Assembly (NCBI RefSeq): GCF_001700325.1
Contig: NZ_MATO01000015.1
Span: 1 to 64,000, forward strand
Length of the DNA: 64,000 nucleotides
Direction of reading: 5' to 3'
Origin: Caryophanon latum
Lineage (GTDB): Bacteria > Bacillota > Bacilli > Bacillales_A > Planococcaceae
The notes beneath the pieces are model-generated. The model saw only the letters and a program-made list of their open reading frames with translations. It had not been told where the DNA came from and ran no database searches. Below, in pieces: positions 17,851 to 28,070 of the stretch (the first letter of the stretch is position 1; the number at the start of each line of letters is the position of its first letter). A program made the position numbers and the translations under genes.

Positions 17851-18699
17851 ATGAATACAGTGCGTACAATGAATTTAAGCAACGCGTTACACCCGACTTT
17901 ACAAAACTATTTAGAAACGTTACCTTTATTCCACGACATGTTACCAGACTTAGGGATTGGGTTAACCGATACGGAGAAGTGGCTTACATATTTGCCTGGT
18001 GAAAAAATTGATATCGGTGCAAGAGCGGGTACGAAAATTAATCCGAAAGAGCCTTTAGCTGATTGTATTCGTAAAAACATTACAATTCGTGATGAAGTGC
18101 CACCTGAGTTTTTTGGACTTCCATTTACCGGATTAGCAGCACCAATCGTACATGAAGGTCGAGTAATTGGCGCATTAGCGGTGCAATTGCAGCGACAAAA
18201 TGAAAAGAAGCTTCGATGCATTTCAGATCAAATTTTAGATGCACTTGGCAATGCGAACAATCGTGTAGAAGCGATTACGACAAGCTCAGAAGGTTTATCA
18301 AAGACGAGTGATAAATTGTTAGCGCAATCGACACATGCGATGGCAGAAGTGAAAAATACAGACGAAGTACTAAACTTCATTAAACGCGTAGCTGATCAAA
18401 CGAATCTTTTAGGGTTAAATGCAGCGATTGAAGCAGCACGTGCAGGGGATAAAGGGCTTGGGTTTGCGGTCGTTGCCGATGAAATTCGAAAGCTGTCGTT
18501 TGAAACCGTTTCTTCTACAGAAAAAATTCGACAAACGTTAACGAACATTCAAAACGCAGTGAACGAAATTACTGCATCAATTCAAGAAGTTGTCGTTGTC
18601 GGACATGAACAAGCATCGTATACAGATGAAATTTCAGAAATTTTCACGAAAATTGAAACGATGAGTAAAGAATTAAATAAATATGCATCTGAATTATAA
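17851..18699 (+). CDS. Soluble chemoreceptor, YfmS-like
   Basis: A 282-residue cytoplasmic methyl-accepting protein without membrane segments. Residues 1-125 form a compact sensor ([20 protein letters not shown] strand-loop-strand); residues 130-282 are a very short signalling hairpin with the tip [20 protein letters not shown]. Length and layout match B. subtilis YfmS. GAGGAG precedes ATG. The AIEAARAG tip should bind CheA/CheW of the cluster at 28-37 kb. A TATAGGAA half-site lies upstream at about 17718. Confidence 0.85.
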   Translation: MNTVRTMNLSNALHPTLQNYLETLPLFHDMLPDLGIGLTDTEKWLTYLPGEKIDIGARAGTKINPKEPLADCIRKNITIRDEVPPEFFGLPFTGLAAPIVHEGRVIGALAVQLQRQNEKKLRCISDQILDALGNANNRVEAITTSSEGLSKTSDKLLAQSTHAMAEVKNTDEVLNFIKRVADQTNLLGLNAAIEAARAGDKGLGFAVVADEIRKLSFETVSSTEKIRQTLTNIQNAVNEITASIQEVVVVGHEQASYTDEISEIFTKIETMSKELNKYASEL

Positions 18700-18712
18700 T
18701 GATGAAAAAAGA

Positions 18713-18740
18713 CTCTTGCACGATTCGGCAAGAGCTTTTT
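18713..18740 (+). terminator. Intrinsic terminator
   Basis: CTCTTGC pairs with GCAAGAG, followed by a T-run, just behind the soluble chemoreceptor. Confidence 0.75.
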
Positions 18741-18748
18741 AGCATAAT

Positions 18749-18934
18749 AAGCGTGTTGCGGCTCGCTTTGTTTTTTGCGATTACTTGAGACAGAAAAACA
18801 TATGCTCCTGCGATTACTCGTCGCAAAAAACATTTTAGCTGTTCTTTAAGGGGTGCGAATGTGCAGCATTATTTCTAGCTTGTTGCTGAAAGTTATGAAG
18901 TTCACTGTATAAAAATGGCGTATCAACAGATCTG
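18749..18934 (-). repeat. Family B element (inverted, diverged)
   Basis: Read on the minus strand it begins CAGATCTGTTGATACGCC and ends CAACACGCTT like the other family B copies, with TTTTTATACAG inside. The middle is diverged. It fills most of the gap between the chemoreceptor and the broken NERD gene. Confidence 0.7.
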
Positions 18935-19022
18935 TGTTCATTTTGTTATTTTTAACGTTTTCGTTGAGTAAACTGCGACCGTCCGCTTATAATGAAGCAA
19001 ATTGTGAAGGCGAGGGGAGCGT

Positions 19023-19647
19023 ATGGGATGGTTAATGTTATACGTCATCGTGTTACTTGTGCTGGCCATTGTCGCAAAACGGAATGTGTCAAAGCTAAAA
19101 GGCTAGACGCGTCGTAAGGAAGCTGCGGTGGCTAGGGAAGCATTATACGAGCTATCATGATGTATATGTGCCGAAAGCAAACGGTGAGCTTACGCAAGTT
19201 GATCATATTGTGACGTCACCATTTGGCATTTTTGTAATCGAGACGAAAAATTATCGAGGAATGATTTTTGGTTCGGAGCACGATAAATATTGGACGCAAA
19301 TGCTCGGGTCGCATAAGTTTTCGTTTTACAGCCCTATTTTTCAAAATCGTGCGCATGTCAACGCAGTGAAGTATGCGGTGAAGCGAAATGTGCCGATTCA
19401 TTCTGTCATCGTATTTTCGAACGAGGCGACGCTTAAGCTGCCAACGTTTGAACAAGCAACGGTCATTTCGCTAAAGCATGTACGAAAACAGTTAAAGCAG
19501 TATGACGAGCCGCTAATTGCTTCACAAGAGCTTACAGCGATTAACGAGGCGCTGCAGCAGCTCATGTCACAAACGATGTTTGAAAAATGGAAAAAAAAGC
19601 GTCGTCATTTGAAGCAGCTAAAGCGTGCTCGTGTACGTTCAAGATAG
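19023..19647 (+). pseudogene. NERD-domain protein, frameshifted
   Basis: The full frame would give about 208 residues: an N-terminal membrane segment (LMLYVIVLLVLAIVA), then a NERD domain with VDHIVTSPFGIFVIETKNY, the nuclease-related core, and a basic tail. The first frame hits TAG at 19104-19106 after KLKG; the same frame then reads KEAAVAREAL, the usual NERD start helix, before a shift near 19155 moves to YHDVYVPKANG. One stop and one shift mean it is inactive unless recoded or mis-sequenced. Confidence 0.75.
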
Positions 19648-19778
19648 AAAAAATATGAATGAGTTCGTAGACGAGCATGCAATCGTTGAACACTTTGTTT
19701 GTAAAACGATTAACGGCATGAGCAATCGCTTCAAGCAAAAAGCGCCGCCTACATGTCAGAGCCGTTTATATAACGACG

Positions 19779-19814
19779 AAAAACCGAGCGTATGTGAGTG
19801 CGCTCGGTTTTTTT
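19779..19814 (+). terminator. Bidirectional terminator
   Basis: AAAACCGAGCG pairs with CGCTCGGTTTT with T-runs on both strands; it lies between the broken NERD gene and the convergent chemoreceptor. Confidence 0.85.
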
Positions 19815-19818
19815 ACGT

Positions 19819-21501
19819 TTATGTGGTGAATTGATTAAGCTGTTGCTCGAACGCCTCTGTTTGGTGACGAATGGCGTCTGTTGAGCTATGGATCGTATGA
19901 ATTTCTTGTGATTGTAACTGCATGGACTGTGCGACTTCTTGGAGCTGACTAGACGTTTGCTCGATATGACTAGAAATGCCGGTAATCGAAGCGGACACTT
20001 GCTCAGAGGAAGCGGATAGCTGTTCTGATGCAGCAGACACCTCTTCCATTTCCTTTTGAATTTGGACGATCGCGTCGTTAATTTGTATGAACGAGTTACC
20101 TGCTAAGTTGAGCTGTGTAACGCTTTCTTTCACCGTTTTTAAGCTGCTATGTACCGCATCGTTTACGTCTGTCGTATCTTGTTGAATTTCTGCTGTGAGC
20201 GATACAATTTCTGTTGCGGCGCTCTTTGATTGCTCTGCAAGCTTACGAACTTCGTCGGCGACAACCGCGAAGCCTTTACCGTGTTCGCCAGCACGTGCCG
20301 CTTCAATTGATGCATTTAATGCGAGTAAATTCGTTTGATCTGTAATCGTCGTAATGACGTTTGACATTTCCTCGATTTTTGCAGATTGATTTACGAGCTT
20401 TTTCATTAAATCGTTCGTCGCCTGTGTAATTTCATACACGCCTTGCACTTGCTGTTCCGCCGCAGTAATCGTTGCGACCCCTTCATTTGCAAGATTTGTC
20501 GTTGCGACGGATAGCTCTAGCACTTCATGTGTTGATTCAGCAACCTTTTGTAGCGCCTGTGTCGTTTCCTCCATCACGAATGCGCCTTCCTTTGATGACG
20601 TCGCAATATGCGATGCGCTACTATGCATGTCATTTGTGTCCGCTGTTACTTCCTCAATTGATTGGGACACGTTCGACATGGAATGAAACATTGTCATTGT
20701 CGATGTGTTTAGCACATTCGATGTTTTTTGTAACGTATGAATAAATTCGTGCAGCTTATTTTTCATCATATTAAACGATTGTCCGAGTAATTCGACTTCA
20801 TCGCCTGTATGAAATTGTACATCGCTTATGTTGAGGCGACCGTCCGCGATATTAGCCATCGAGTCGTGTAGCTGTAAAACTGGTTGAACAATTTGTGCAT
20901 TCGTGCGACGAACAACGCGAACCCCCATATAAATTGCAATGCCGATAATGATGACAAACACAAATAGCGTCATAAACGAGATCGTATTTGTAATGTTAGT
21001 TGCAGAGTCAAATGAGCTGCTAATACGTAATGAAAAGGCGGTTGCCTCCTGTAAAAGTGCTTCTATTAAGCTCTCCTCGGAGTCGTGCAGCATCGCAATC
21101 GCCTCATCTGTACGCCCCGCTTGCTTTAATGCGACAACATCATATAAAAAGGATTCGTATTGTTCGATAGAGTCGTTTAAGTTATGTAGTGCATCTTTAG
21201 ATTCCTGTTTGAAAAATAGTGCGTCGAGCGTCGTTACTTTTTGCTCGATGTTGGCTGTTAACGCCTCGAACTTAGCGAGCCCATTTTCATTGCCAAGTAA
21301 GTAGCTTTCGATGTATGCTTTTTCTTCAATGACATGACGTTCTAATTCTTTCGTGTACTCGATTTGATCGACACCTGTTTCAACAGTGGTGCTGTAAATT
21401 GTACCGACTGCTTTTAGCATCACTAAACTAATAATACTTGTTAAAATAGTAAGTAAGATGAGGTGTGTAAATGATTTTTTAAGTTTTCTTTGTATAGACA
21501 T
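19819..21501 (-). CDS. Membrane chemoreceptor with four-helix-bundle sensor
   Basis: A 560-residue methyl-accepting chemotaxis protein. TM1 is at about 13-35; an all-helical outer domain (36-172, no Cache motif) fits a four-helix-bundle sensor; TM2 is at about 174-196; HAMP follows ([17 protein letters not shown]); the signalling hairpin has [21 protein letters not shown] place the start at ATG 21501, seven bases behind GGAGA, rather than the in-frame ATG two codons earlier. Upstream lie an inverted GGAA/TTCC pair (21581-21597) and TATAGCGC (21627-21634), both seen near other receptor genes. Confidence 0.88.
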   Translation of the reverse strand: MSIQRKLKKSFTHLILLTILTSIISLVMLKAVGTIYSTTVETGVDQIEYTKELERHVIEEKAYIESYLLGNENGLAKFEALTANIEQKVTTLDALFFKQESKDALHNLNDSIEQYESFLYDVVALKQAGRTDEAIAMLHDSEESLIEALLQEATAFSLRISSSFDSATNITNTISFMTLFVFVIIIGIAIYMGVRVVRRTNAQIVQPVLQLHDSMANIADGRLNISDVQFHTGDEVELLGQSFNMMKNKLHEFIHTLQKTSNVLNTSTMTMFHSMSNVSQSIEEVTADTNDMHSSASHIATSSKEGAFVMEETTQALQKVAESTHEVLELSVATTNLANEGVATITAAEQQVQGVYEITQATNDLMKKLVNQSAKIEEMSNVITTITDQTNLLALNASIEAARAGEHGKGFAVVADEVRKLAEQSKSAATEIVSLTAEIQQDTTDVNDAVHSSLKTVKESVTQLNLAGNSFIQINDAIVQIQKEMEEVSAASEQLSASSEQVSASITGISSHIEQTSSQLQEVAQSMQLQSQEIHTIHSSTDAIRHQTEAFEQQLNQFTT

Positions 21502-22066
21502 ATGCATTCTCCTTCAATAACTGTAGTGTGATGTACATGAGGCAGCTATGTAAAACTACATGCCTGTCGTGCTATAGAAGGGAATAGAGTTCCTATATGA
21601 TATGTGACGGAGATGTGAGTAGCATCTATAGCGCAAAAAAAGTTGTATTTTTCGAATATACGTATTATTTTAAAGTAAAATCATCTTGTATACAAGTTAG
21701 TGCTGTATAGAACATTTGAACGTTTTGTGTACAACTAAAGGACTATTATTTAAAAAGGTTATATGCTGTATGTTACTTTTGGTATGTTTAGTTGCACCGA
21801 TATACATATAAATATTGTGAAGAAGTATACAATTTTAAAGCTATATTTCGAAGTAACATGTAGATGAATGTTCTGAAAATGAAGGTGGCGATATTTGTTA
21901 CTAATGTAACGTCTTATCAATACGCTCAATAGACGGTGAATATTAACTATTCGACTCTTTACGTCATGTTCGCCGCCGAGCCGCAATACGTTCACTGCTC
22001 AGTTACTGGCTAATTAACACGTTTAATATAAAAATAGAAGTGTACAGGCATTTAGGAGGAATTGTA
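21502..22066. other. Intergenic region with family B remnant
   Basis: AT-rich divergent region between the chemoreceptor and the GntR gene. Positions 21963-22025 match the 3' half of family B elements (GTTCGCCGCCGAGC, TGGCTAATTAACACG). The remainder shows only low-complexity ORFs and probably contains both promoters. Confidence 0.6.
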
Positions 22067-22741
22067 ATGGAAGAACCATTAGCGAAGAAAGCATATTTTG
22101 TGTTAGAGGAGCAATTCATTAAAGGCTACTACATGCCAAATGAAAAGCTGTCGGAAAACCAACTATGCAAGCAGCTAAACATGAGCCGAACGCCGATTAG
22201 GCAGGCGCTCAGTCAGTTTATTGAAAAAGGATACATTACATCGGTCGACAAAAAAGGTATTTTCGTCAAGCCGATTTCAATTAAATATGCGCTAGATTGT
22301 CGAGATGTTGTGATGGTGCTAGAAAAGGAAATGTGCAGCCGATTATCGACATGTTATGAAGCGATTCGTTTTGACGAGTTACAGCAAATTATTGAACAGC
22401 AAAAGCAGGCGCAAGTAACGAACGATTACTATTTTTATTTGCATCATCATTTTGAGTTTCGCGCAACATTGTTTCGATACGTTAACAATAGTGCGTTGAC
22501 GAATGCATACAAATATTTAGTGAAAGATATGATTCGCATCGCAATGGTTATTTGGCGCAAAACGGCGGAAAAGCAACATTATTCGCTTATCGAAAAGGAT
22601 TACCGTTTTTTAACGTGCTTGCACGACAAAAATTTCGAAAAGCTTGCAGAAATTTGTTGTGATCCGTATACGTTTGAAATCGATGCGCTAAAAAGTAGCA
22701 TGTATAAAATGTTTTTAGCCGACCCTGATTTTGTCGAGTAA
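22067..22741 (+). CDS. GntR/FadR-family transcriptional regulator
   Basis: A 224-residue regulator: an N-terminal winged helix (about 1-75) with SENQLCKQLNMSRTPIRQAL, the classic GntR recognition helix, and an all-helical FCD-type C-terminal domain (about 80-215) that would bind a small acid or metal complex. ATG 22067 follows TAGGAGGAATT. Neighbours do not reveal its regulon. Confidence 0.85.
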   Translation: MEEPLAKKAYFVLEEQFIKGYYMPNEKLSENQLCKQLNMSRTPIRQALSQFIEKGYITSVDKKGIFVKPISIKYALDCRDVVMVLEKEMCSRLSTCYEAIRFDELQQIIEQQKQAQVTNDYYFYLHHHFEFRATLFRYVNNSALTNAYKYLVKDMIRIAMVIWRKTAEKQHYSLIEKDYRFLTCLHDKNFEKLAEICCDPYTFEIDALKSSMYKMFLADPDFVE

Positions 22742-22756
22742 TTATCCATAAAGGGA

Positions 22757-23872
22757 TTATATAGTAAACCAACGAACAGCGGTGCCATGACCAGTGAAGT
22801 CGATTTTGCCTGCTTTACGCAGCTCAGCAACGACTTTGTTAATGGTAGCCAAGCTGACATCTGGGCATGCTTGCTGAATGTGCGCTTTTGTAAACGGTTC
22901 AGTTTGTTTGACGATGAACGCTTCGACGCGCTGTGCTTTTGTTTCGACTTTGCGTTTTGGCGTCGGTCGCTCAGGGCTTAAAAACGCTTCTGCTAACGGA
23001 TAAAATGTTGTTAAATCCTCAGATGACAATGTTAAGTAGCGAGGAAGGTTTGTTGCTGTTAAATTAGCTTTACTGCCTGCTGCTGTAATGTCTTCAGCAG
23101 AAGGAAGCGGATTTAACTTATATTTTGATTCGTACGTAATGATCAAGCTATTTGCAATGGCAGATGCAACGAGCTCACGTAATTGAAAATCAGATAAATG
23201 CTCGTAGCGGTCCGCAAAAAGCATTGCTTGATGATAATGGAAAATGGCTTGTTTATCATCGTCAAGCACTTGTAAAAGCTGAGCGATGGATAAGTGAGAT
23301 TCAATTTGCATGTAGTCGAGCGCAATCGACTTTTCGTAAGCCGCCATCGCAAGTTCAGGTCGTGCGCCCATTTTATATACATTGCCGAGCTTGTTCCAAA
23401 GTAGTGCATTTTGACGGTCTTGAGCAATGAGGGTTAAATAATGCTCCTCTGAATCAGTTCCAAACGTTGGTCGAAAGCCATCTGATAACATATTTTCACC
23501 GAAATGAACAGGAAAACTCACGTATGGACTTAGCATAGCTGCCATTATAAGTAGCTGAATATCGAGTGGTTCTTCCCAACAACCAGCAGCGTTACATTGC
23601 TTACAGCGAAAATATCCTGAATACTGTTTGTCTTTTGGCTTTTCAGGATTTACGGCAATGACGCCGACATCGTATTGACCTTTTGCTCCGCATTGTGTGC
23701 AGCGAAGCATCATATTGTTTTTACCAAATGGTAGTTCAAATTTACGGATGTGATTGACAACGGATTTTACGTAGACACCGCCTAAATGTTTGAATGTTGG
23801 TTTCTCGGGAACTTTAGCTGACGAGTCGTCCAACAAAGCGTGAATAAATTTCGGATTAATTTGTTTGCTCAT
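22757..23872 (-). CDS. Zinc-ribbon and TPR protein with C-terminal winged helix
   Basis: A 371-residue protein of unknown role. Two CxxC pairs (CTQCG near 58 and CKQC near 90) form a zinc ribbon; TPR-like helices follow (LWNKLGNVYKMGARPELAMA, then a second unit), and the last 50 residues look like a winged helix (AHIQQACPDVSLATINKVVA). GGAGGTG precedes the start. It could be a regulatory or scaffold protein; the combination is not one I can name. Confidence 0.6.
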   Translation of the reverse strand: MSKQINPKFIHALLDDSSAKVPEKPTFKHLGGVYVKSVVNHIRKFELPFGKNNMMLRCTQCGAKGQYDVGVIAVNPEKPKDKQYSGYFRCKQCNAAGCWEEPLDIQLLIMAAMLSPYVSFPVHFGENMLSDGFRPTFGTDSEEHYLTLIAQDRQNALLWNKLGNVYKMGARPELAMAAYEKSIALDYMQIESHLSIAQLLQVLDDDKQAIFHYHQAMLFADRYEHLSDFQLRELVASAIANSLIITYESKYKLNPLPSAEDITAAGSKANLTATNLPRYLTLSSEDLTTFYPLAEAFLSPERPTPKRKVETKAQRVEAFIVKQTEPFTKAHIQQACPDVSLATINKVVAELRKAGKIDFTGHGTAVRWFTI

Positions 23873-23970
23873 ACAGCACCTCCATTTTTCATTTATTGTA
23901 ACAGAGAATGAGCGTAAAAAATGCTATAATGGCTGCAAGAAATATTACGATTGGTTTGGTAGGTGTACAT

Positions 23971-24297
23971 ATGTTTAAGAAAAATTTATTGAACAAGTTA
24001 CATGTCGATGAACAAAAACTAGAAGCGGCGAAAGCATCGACAGCGAGTTATTTCGGCGAGCTGAAGTCGATTATGACGAAAAAGGACGAGGAAGAAGCGA
24101 AGCAAGTGGAAGAGCCGCAAGCAACCGTTTCTGAACAGCCGACTGACCGTGACAAAAAGGCGTTGTTTACATATAAGCAAGGCGATAAGGAAATTGTGGT
24201 TGAGAAAAACGACGTGCTTGACACAGCGGAGCTACTTATTGACGTGTCGAGTCCACGTAGTGCAGCGAAGCGTTTAATAAAAATGATGCGAGATTAA
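23971..24297 (+). CDS. Hypothetical charged protein
   Basis: A 108-residue, highly charged protein (KLEAAKASTASYFGELKSIM, then a Glu/Gln-rich linker) with a C-terminal helix containing SPRSAAKRLIKMM. I do not recognise it. A TATAAT at 23925-23930 lies upstream, so translation should start at ATG 23971 rather than at earlier in-frame codons that overlap the promoter. Confidence 0.65.
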   Translation: MFKKNLLNKLHVDEQKLEAAKASTASYFGELKSIMTKKDEEEAKQVEEPQATVSEQPTDRDKKALFTYKQGDKEIVVEKNDVLDTAELLIDVSSPRSAAKRLIKMMRD

Positions 24298-24304
24298 TCG
24301 AAAG

Positions 24305-24337
24305 AGCCGTTCGAAATGTACTTTCGAGCGGCTTTTT
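24305..24337 (+). terminator. Intrinsic terminator
   Basis: AGCCGTTCGAAA pairs with TTTCGAGCGGCT (one G-U), followed by T's. Confidence 0.85.
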
Positions 24338-24465
24338 TTATGTGTCGCTTCATTAAAAAAACAATTCTGTAAATTGAATTTTCTAACATTTCAAACGATT
24401 GTTGTTGTACGATAGTGTTAATTTGTTTATCACATCAATATGATGAAGTTTGGAAGGAGATTATT

Positions 24466-25911
24466 ATGTCAATTACATTTTATTCAGGTGAAAATATTCC
24501 GTTAGAGATGCACAAAGTACGCATCGTGCAAAAATTAAACTTACCTCCAGTCGAGGATCGTGTTGCCGCGATTCGCGAGGCGGGATTTAACACATTCCTT
24601 CTGAAGAACGAAGATGTTTATATGGATATGTTAACGGACAGCGGCGTAAACGCGATGTCTGACCGTCAGCAAGCGTCAATGTTAGAAGCGGACGATAGCT
24701 ACGCAGGCTCAGCGACATTTACGCGCTTATCAAATAAATTAACAGAGCTATTCGGTACAAAATATTTCTTACCGACACACCAAGGTCGCGCATGTGAAAA
24801 CATCATTTCACAAGTGCTCGTAAAGCCCGGTCAAACGGTGCCGATGAACTATCACTTCACAACGTCAAAAGCGCACATTACAGTAAACGGCGGTACAGTA
24901 GAAGAAGTGTTTAAGGACGAGGCGTTAAACTTAAACTCAGAAGACTTATTCAAAGGGAATATGGACATTGAGAAGCTAACGACGTTAATCGAAGAGCGCG
25001 GCGCAGAAAACATCGCGTTCGTACGTGTTGAATCCGGCACGAACTTAATCGGTGGTCAGCCACACTCAGTAGAAAACTTAAAAGAAGTTCGCGCAGTATG
25101 TGACAAGTACAACTTAAAATTAGTGTACGACATCAGTTTACTAGCAGATAACTTATACTTCATTAAACAACGTGAAGATGCATATAAAGAGAAATCAATT
25201 CGTGAAATTACGCGCGAGCTTGCAGACCAAGCGCACATTTTATACTTCTCAGCACGTAAGCTAGGCTTTGCACGTGGTGGCGGTATTATTACGAACAGCG
25301 AAGAGGATTACTTAGCAATGCGTGAGTTCATTACGCTTTACGAAGGGTTCTTAACGTACGGTGGTATGTCAGTTCGCGAAATGGAAGCGATCACAGTTGG
25401 TCTTGACGAAACGATGGACGAGCAATACATTTCACAAGGTCCTGAGTTCATTAAGTTCATGTCTGATGAATTACAGAAAAAAGGTGTGCCAGTCGTATTA
25501 CCAGCTGGTGGCTTAGGCTGTCATATCGACGCATCAAAATTCCTTGAACATGTACGACAAACGGATTACCCAGCTGGCGCACTAGCAGCAGCGATCTACA
25601 TCGCAAGTGGTGCACGTGGTATGGAGCGCGGTACGATGTCTGAGCAGCGTGACGAAAACGGCGTCGAAACGTTAGCGCACATGGAATTAGTACGTATGGC
25701 AATGCCACGCCGCGTATTTACGTTATCACAAGTGAAATACGCAGTAGACCGCATCGCTTGGTTATATGACAACCGCGAGCTAATCGGCGGCATGGAATTC
25801 GTTGAAGAGCCGAAAGTGTTACGTTTCTTCTTCGGTAAACTAGAAGCGAAAACGGATTGGCCGGAACAATTAGCGGCGAAATTCCGCGCTGATTTTGGCG
25901 ATAGTTTATAA
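24466..25911 (+). CDS. Tryptophanase/tyrosine phenol-lyase family PLP enzyme
   Basis: A 481-residue PLP-dependent beta-eliminating lyase. Family features: DDSYAGS (Tyr79, the catalytic Tyr), PTHQGR (Arg108), FFSARK-type Lys265 for PLP, EGFLTYGG, and VRMAMPRR (Arg410, carboxylate). Arg388 in GMERG corresponds to the tyrosine phenol-lyase Arg that binds the phenol, where tryptophanase has Ile, so a phenolic substrate is favoured. However, the Arg three residues after the PLP-pyridine Asp (DATR in lyases) is Leu225 here (DISL), and SARKL replaces SGKKD, so activity may differ. AAGGAGATT precedes ATG 24466; no tnaC-like leader is seen. Codon use is richer in GCG and ACG than the island. Confidence 0.8.
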   Translation: MSITFYSGENIPLEMHKVRIVQKLNLPPVEDRVAAIREAGFNTFLLKNEDVYMDMLTDSGVNAMSDRQQASMLEADDSYAGSATFTRLSNKLTELFGTKYFLPTHQGRACENIISQVLVKPGQTVPMNYHFTTSKAHITVNGGTVEEVFKDEALNLNSEDLFKGNMDIEKLTTLIEERGAENIAFVRVESGTNLIGGQPHSVENLKEVRAVCDKYNLKLVYDISLLADNLYFIKQREDAYKEKSIREITRELADQAHILYFSARKLGFARGGGIITNSEEDYLAMREFITLYEGFLTYGGMSVREMEAITVGLDETMDEQYISQGPEFIKFMSDELQKKGVPVVLPAGGLGCHIDASKFLEHVRQTDYPAGALAAAIYIASGARGMERGTMSEQRDENGVETLAHMELVRMAMPRRVFTLSQVKYAVDRIAWLYDNRELIGGMEFVEEPKVLRFFFGKLEAKTDWPEQLAAKFRADFGDSL

Positions 25912-25916
25912 TAATG

Positions 25917-25951
25917 AAACCTACTTCTCGAGCTGAGGAGTAGGTTTTTTT
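25917..25951 (+). terminator. Intrinsic terminator
   Basis: AAACCTACTTCTC pairs with GAGGAGTAGGTTT, followed by T's. Confidence 0.85.
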
Positions 25952-26065
25952 ATGAACGCCTATAGTATAGCGAATCGTCTCTTTATTTTCATTTATACTG
26001 GATCTTGTCACACATTTTATGTACACTTAGTAAAATAGTAACAATTTCATGTGAGGATGGTTTCA

Positions 26066-27727
26066 ATGACGATTAAAAGCTATAATTTTTACTCTGTCGA
26101 AAAATACTTAATGTCAAATACATATTATGTTCCTGATTATCAGCGTGAATATTCGTGGGTTACCGAGGAGCAAGTGCAAGATTTTTGGGTGGATTTAACG
26201 GATTTAATATTACATGAGCGTGAAAATCACTTTTTAGGTCAAATTGTTGTGCATGAAGATATGGAAACGAGACGTAAATATATTATTGATGGGCAGCAAC
26301 GTTCATCGACGTCTGTTATTTTCATGTCCGTATTGCTGTCGTTGTTTGATGAATTATGTAAAGAAACAGGAAAAGAAGCGGCACGCAATAAAGTAGAGGA
26401 TATTCGCATTCAGATTATCGGGCGATGGAGTGAAGAAGAAAACGATTTGAAATTCCATATGGGAAAAATAGATAATGAGTTTTTCCGCAACTATATTCAA
26501 CGTAGCCAGCCGTTCCCGGAAGTCATCGGTGAAAGCTCGCATAAGCGAATTCAATCTGCATACAACTTCTTTTACAAGCAATTGCATAGTATTTTAGAGA
26601 AAGTACCAATTGACGAGCGTTATGACACACTTGTTACGTACTACAGGGCATTTAAAGATCGCTTTACTGTTATGTATGTAGAAACAGATGATATGAACGA
26701 AGCGTTTATTATTTTTGAGACGTTAAATGCTCGCGGCAAAGAATTAGAAACTGCGGATTTATTAAAAAATCACTTGTTTAAAATTGCAGCATCACAAATT
26801 AATGATGTAAAAAATAAATGGCTATGTATGCAAAATCAAGCAGAAGGAATAGAGTTAACGAAATATATTCGAACGTATTGGAACGCGAACTATCCGTTTA
26901 CGCGCGAGCGCGAGTTATATAAACATTTGAAACGACACGTAACGAATTCGGCGGCGAGCATTCAATTTACAAATCAGCTCGTACACAATTTAGATGTGTA
27001 TAAAGTGTTAGTCGATCCACAAAACGAAAGCTTTTTTGCGGATAAGGAAGTAGAGATGTATATTCGTAATTTAAAAATGTTAAGTGCAAGCACTTATTAT
27101 CCACTTATTTTAGCGATGTATAATAAAGGCTATGACGAGGCACAAATAAAGGAAGTGCTAAAAGCGATTGAAAGCTTCATTGTACGAAATTGCGTCATTG
27201 CAGGACGTGTCGCGAATAAGTATGAGCTGACGTTCTCTAAAATTGCACAGCAAGTAAGTGACAAGCAATTGAGTGTATGTGATATTTTAGGTGAGATGCG
27301 AGTAGATGTAATTACAGATGAAGAGTTTGAAAGTTATTTTGTCATTGCAAATATTAAAAGTGCACCGGTCGCTAAATTTATTTTGCGCAAAATTGCGGAC
27401 TATGAGCAAAAGGAACTTATTATTAACCCGAGCAATAAGGACATTCATTTAGAGCACATTATGCCAAAAAAATTAGGCAAATGGGATGTATCAGAAGAAC
27501 AACATCAAAAGTATTTACATCGCATCGGCAATTTAACGTTGTTAGCAGACGAGTACAATACGTCGATCAAAAACAAACTGATTTATGAAAAGTCTGAAAC
27601 GTATCGCGTGTCGAAAATTGAGATGACGAAAAAATTAGCAAACGTTCATGAATGGAGCGCTTCAACAATTGAAGAGCGCCAGCGAGAATTGTTCGACATT
27701 GCTAAACGTGTATGGCCTGCATTTTAA
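26066..27727 (+). CDS. GmrSD-like DUF262/DUF1524 protein
   Basis: A 553-residue single-chain relative of GmrSD type IV restriction enzymes. The N-terminal DUF262 domain has VPDYQREYSW and the IIDGQQR motif (NTP binding/hydrolysis); the C-terminal DUF1524 domain carries an HNH-type nuclease core, HLEHIMPKK, then RIGNLTLL and NxxIKNK. Related enzymes cut DNA with modified, often glucosylated, cytosines, so a role against modified phages is likely. I place the start at ATG 26066 behind TGAGG; GTG 26051 and ATG 26057 are alternatives. It stands alone, without a methylase. Confidence 0.85.
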   Translation: MTIKSYNFYSVEKYLMSNTYYVPDYQREYSWVTEEQVQDFWVDLTDLILHERENHFLGQIVVHEDMETRRKYIIDGQQRSSTSVIFMSVLLSLFDELCKETGKEAARNKVEDIRIQIIGRWSEEENDLKFHMGKIDNEFFRNYIQRSQPFPEVIGESSHKRIQSAYNFFYKQLHSILEKVPIDERYDTLVTYYRAFKDRFTVMYVETDDMNEAFIIFETLNARGKELETADLLKNHLFKIAASQINDVKNKWLCMQNQAEGIELTKYIRTYWNANYPFTRERELYKHLKRHVTNSAASIQFTNQLVHNLDVYKVLVDPQNESFFADKEVEMYIRNLKMLSASTYYPLILAMYNKGYDEAQIKEVLKAIESFIVRNCVIAGRVANKYELTFSKIAQQVSDKQLSVCDILGEMRVDVITDEEFESYFVIANIKSAPVAKFILRKIADYEQKELIINPSNKDIHLEHIMPKKLGKWDVSEEQHQKYLHRIGNLTLLADEYNTSIKNKLIYEKSETYRVSKIEMTKKLANVHEWSASTIEERQRELFDIAKRVWPAF

Positions 27728-27780
27728 AGCTTTCCTAAAAGAATTCTCCTTCCTCAAGCATGAAAAATAAATAAAAGTAT

Positions 27781-27945
27781 CAGGTCTGTTGATACGCCAC
27801 TTTTATACAGCTGAATCGCTTGTTTTGAACAGCAGAATGGGAATTATTGCTGTTTTGTTCGTCGGATTTCCACATCGGGGCAAGCTTTTTCGCTTTTCCT
27901 GCTGGAGTCCCTACATTGTTTCGAGTCTCATGCGCATTATAAACT
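27781..27945 (+). repeat. Family B element, truncated and diverged
   Basis: The first 55 bases match family B closely (CAGGTCTGTTGATACGCC, then TTTTATACAGCTGAATC); the rest is diverged and lacks the CAACACGCTTG end. Confidence 0.7.
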
Positions 27946-27970
27946 TCAATACCTTCTCTATAAATTAAAT

Positions 27971-28021
27971 AAAGCCCCCGTTATTGAAAGTATGCATACT
28001 TTTAATAATGGGGGCTTTTTT
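27971..28021 (+). terminator. Long hairpin terminator
   Basis: AAAGCCCCCGTTATTGAAAG pairs along most of its length with the following arm ending GGGGGCTTTTT. It separates the preceding repeat from the chemotaxis region. Confidence 0.8.
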
Positions 28022-28050
28022 ACACATGTATACAAGGTTAAATATTTGTT

Positions 28051-28070
28051 AATAGGAATGTGTTCCTATT
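28051..28070. promoter_or_regulatory. Palindromic candidate operator upstream of cheW
   Basis: AATAGGAATGTGTTCCTATT: perfect 8-base arms around TGTG. A second palindrome, TCCTATATAGGA, lies at 28158-28169, closer to cheW. Related GGAA/TTCC pairs occur upstream of two chemoreceptor genes. The binding protein is unknown. Confidence 0.45.

Noticed and set aside
24340-24465. tnaC-like leader peptide upstream of the tryptophanase-family gene
   Set aside because: No short ORF with a critical Trp codon and no Rho-type or hairpin attenuator was seen.
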